Shown here piece by piece: positions 5,346 to 6,447 of a DNA stretch of 6,447 nt. The stretch covers positions 1-6,447 of the forward strand of contig CAMSEX010000071.1 in assembly GCA_947057875.1 (NCBI GenBank). The letters are read 5' to 3'. Within the stretch, counting starts at the first letter, position 1, and the number at the start of each line of letters is the position of its first letter. This DNA comes from an uncultured Clostridium sp. (GTDB lineage Bacteria; Bacillota; Clostridia; TANB77; CAG-508). The notes under the pieces were generated by a model. The model saw only the letters and a list, made by a program, of their open reading frames with translations. It was not told the origin of the DNA and did no database searches. Both the position numbers and the translations under genes were made by a program.

Positions 5346-6230
5346 TTACTTTCCCTGTTTTAAATTTTCTATTAAATCCCTTCTTAAATATGAATTGAGT
5401 TTATAATAATAAGGCGTTATCTCCCCTACAAAACAGTCAAAATAAATCATATTTCCATTGGCATCTTCCATTTTCAAATTAGGAAATGTTTTTATCATCT
5501 TTTCATCATGAAAATAGCGATTAATCAATGCAACTTTTTTTGGATTACTATAAATTCTCTGATACTCAATAGCAATCACTTCTTTACGTGCCACATTCAA
5601 ATCATTTTCATACACTTTTCGAATAACAAATACACTCAAAGCATAGGTTGTAACCAAACAATCTACTATGAGAAAAACAATAGCAAATGCTGTTACCACT
5701 CTCAATTTTACCATTGACATTTTAGCAACAAAAAAATCAATCAATCTGTCAACTTTAGGATTAACATATGACATTAAATAAATAGCAAGCAAGCCCCAAA
5801 ATATTGAGAAAAAAATACAAATACGACCTCCAATATTAAATGGCATGTCAGAATAATCCCACCATTTTACATGCAAAATCAATTCGCCCACTAAACTTAC
5901 CAAATATTCTACAATGGAACCAATTAAAAAACCACCAAAAAATAAATGATTGTTATTTTTATTAAAAAATTGTAAAAACAGAATCATTATTACAGCACCT
6001 AGTCCATAAATTCCACAAAATGGTCCATATAAAAAACTTTGCCTACTTTCAATGACGCCTTTGGTAATCATTCCATAAATAGTTTCAATGACAAATCCCA
6101 AAAAACTATATACAACAAAATATGCCAAAATTCTCCAAACTGTAAATCCTAATATGGTAAATTGCTTTTTCTCAAATTTCTCTTTTTCTACTTCTTTTGC
6201 TTCCTTTTTTATTTCTTCTAATACTTTCAT
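5346..6230 (-). CDS. CmpB-family multi-span membrane protein (putative ABC-transporter type IV)
   Basis: The protein (294 aa) carries the marks I associate with the Pfam family ABC_trans_CmpB (PF06541), annotated as putative ABC-transporter permease although transport is not well demonstrated. A charged cytoplasmic N-terminus (1-25) is followed by about five membrane segments (31-53, 70-88, 97-119, 135-155, 178-202) and a soluble C-terminal tail (203-294). Family motifs seen are GFVIETIYG (45-53), RQSFLYGPFCGIYGLGA (63-79), and WWDYSDMPFNIGGRICIFFS (123-142). No ATP-binding partner gene is adjacent, so the substrate and even the transporter role are unknown. I chose the ATG at 6230-6228 because AGAGGA lies 4 bases upstream. 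The in-frame GTG at 6260 has no Shine-Dalgarno and lies upstream of the predicted transcription start. Confidence 0.88.
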   Translation of the reverse strand: MKVLEEIKKEAKEVEKEKFEKKQFTILGFTVWRILAYFVVYSFLGFVIETIYGMITKGVIESRQSFLYGPFCGIYGLGAVIMILFLQFFNKNNNHLFFGGFLIGSIVEYLVSLVGELILHVKWWDYSDMPFNIGGRICIFFSIFWGLLAIYLMSYVNPKVDRLIDFFVAKMSMVKLRVVTAFAIVFLIVDCLVTTYALSVFVIRKVYENDLNVARKEVIAIEYQRIYSNPKKVALINRYFHDEKMIKTFPNLKMEDANGNMIYFDCFVGEITPYYYKLNSYLRRDLIENLKQGK

Positions 6231-6234
6231 AATT

Positions 6235-6240
6235 TCCTCT
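6235..6240 (-). promoter_or_regulatory. Shine-Dalgarno that sets the CmpB-family gene start
   Basis: AGAGGA on the minus strand lies 4 bases before the ATG at 6230 (GAGG is 6 bases away). It lies inside the frame opened by the GTG at 6260, which argues against that earlier start. Confidence 0.7.
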
Positions 6241-6250
6241 TTATTTTTAT

Positions 6251-6279
6251 ATTCTATCACAAAAAATATTTTTAGTAAA
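6251..6279 (-). promoter_or_regulatory. Candidate promoter of the CmpB-family gene
   Basis: On the minus strand TTTACT (6279-6274), a 17-base spacer, and TAGAAT (6256-6251) with an extended-10 TG one base before it. The predicted start near 6244 gives a leader of about 14 bases. The -35 is only a partial match in very AT-rich DNA, so this is moderate evidence. Confidence 0.5.
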
Positions 6280-6324
6280 TATAAAAATTAAAATTGATTT
6301 TTTTTAAAAATATAAAGATATATC

Positions 6325-6353
6325 TTGACAACTGAAAAAATAAATAGTATAAT
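6325..6353 (+). promoter_or_regulatory. Perfect consensus promoter of tRNA-Leu
   Basis: TTGACA (6325-6330), exactly 17 bases, then TATAAT (6348-6353). The predicted start near 6360 is about 8 bases before the mature tRNA 5' end. Such full-consensus promoters are typical of stable RNA genes. Nearby tRNA genes beyond the window may share it. Confidence 0.93.
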
Positions 6354-6367
6354 TATTTTTGTCAGTT

Positions 6368-6447
6368 GCAGTCGTGGCGAAACTGGCAGACGCACAGGAC
6401 TTAAAATCCTGCGGGACTTAAACTCCCGTGCCGGTTCGATTCCGGCC
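6368..6447 (+). tRNA. tRNA-Leu (anticodon UAA), 3' end cut by the window
   Basis: The class II tRNA fold can be drawn throughout: acceptor 5' strand GCAGTCG (6368-6374), D stem GCG/CGC (6377-6379, 6391-6393), anticodon stem CAGGA/TCCTG (6395-6399, 6407-6411) with loop CTTAAAA and anticodon TAA at 6402-6404, long variable arm CGGGA/TCCCG (6412-6416, 6424-6428), and T stem GCCGG/CCGGC (6430-6434, 6442-6446) with loop TTCGATT. The long variable arm and anticodon identify leucine (UUA codons). Only the first base of the 3' acceptor strand is present; the rest, expected to be GACTGC and the discriminator base, lies beyond the end. Confidence 0.97.

Noticed and set aside
6261..6324. Possible riboswitch or leader RNA between the divergent CmpB-family gene and the tRNA
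   Set aside because: The stretch is almost purely A/T with no conserved-looking helices, and both predicted leaders are under 15 bases.
26..6447. CRISPR array, insertion sequence or prophage
   Set aside because: No direct-repeat array, transposase, integrase or phage structural gene can be seen; the coding content is mainly ordinary chromosomal genes.

Overview
The window looks like an assembled contig from a low-GC, AT-rich Gram-positive bacterium, most likely a member of the Clostridia. The evidence is strong Shine-Dalgarno sites (AAGGAGG, GGAGGAG), near-consensus sigma-A promoters, very short leaders, A/T-ending codons, a CmpB-type membrane protein and a DacF/PBP5-like carboxypeptidase. 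The species cannot be named from the sequence. The first 25 bases are not genomic: they match the 3' end of the Illumina Read 1 adapter, so the left end is a contaminated contig edge. The right end stops inside a tRNA-Leu gene.

Layout: (1) 26-2621, minus strand: a promoter, a large cytoplasmic coiled-coil protein of unknown function (about 760 aa, GTG start), and a small membrane-anchored protein whose ATG overlaps the large gene's stop by one base. The 3' end of the small gene is lost. (2) 2668-2904, minus strand: a compact transcription unit with a near-perfect promoter, a possible 36-codon ORF without a Shine-Dalgarno site, and a one-directional intrinsic terminator. (3) 2909-3442, minus strand: rlmH with its own promoter. 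(4) 3484-4812, plus strand: a divergently transcribed D-Ala-D-Ala carboxypeptidase followed by hairpins. (5) 4869-5341, plus strand: a 121-aa secreted or anchored protein of unknown function. It ends at a bidirectional terminator shared with (6) 5346-6279, minus strand, a CmpB-family (ABC-transporter type IV) five-span membrane protein. (7) 6325-6447, plus strand: a perfect consensus promoter driving a truncated tRNA-Leu(UAA).

Most genes appear to be single transcription units with their own promoter. The exception is the large/small pair at the left, which is an operon with probable translational coupling. Several genes concern the envelope (carboxypeptidase, small anchored protein, multi-span membrane protein), but nothing shows they act together. 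In five cases the longest reading frame begins too early: the predicted promoter and Shine-Dalgarno positions favour an internal start, and coordinates here use the refined starts. I do not see a clear new defence, mobile or regulatory system. The best candidates for something undescribed are the unknown coiled-coil/membrane protein pair and the short transcription unit behind rlmH.
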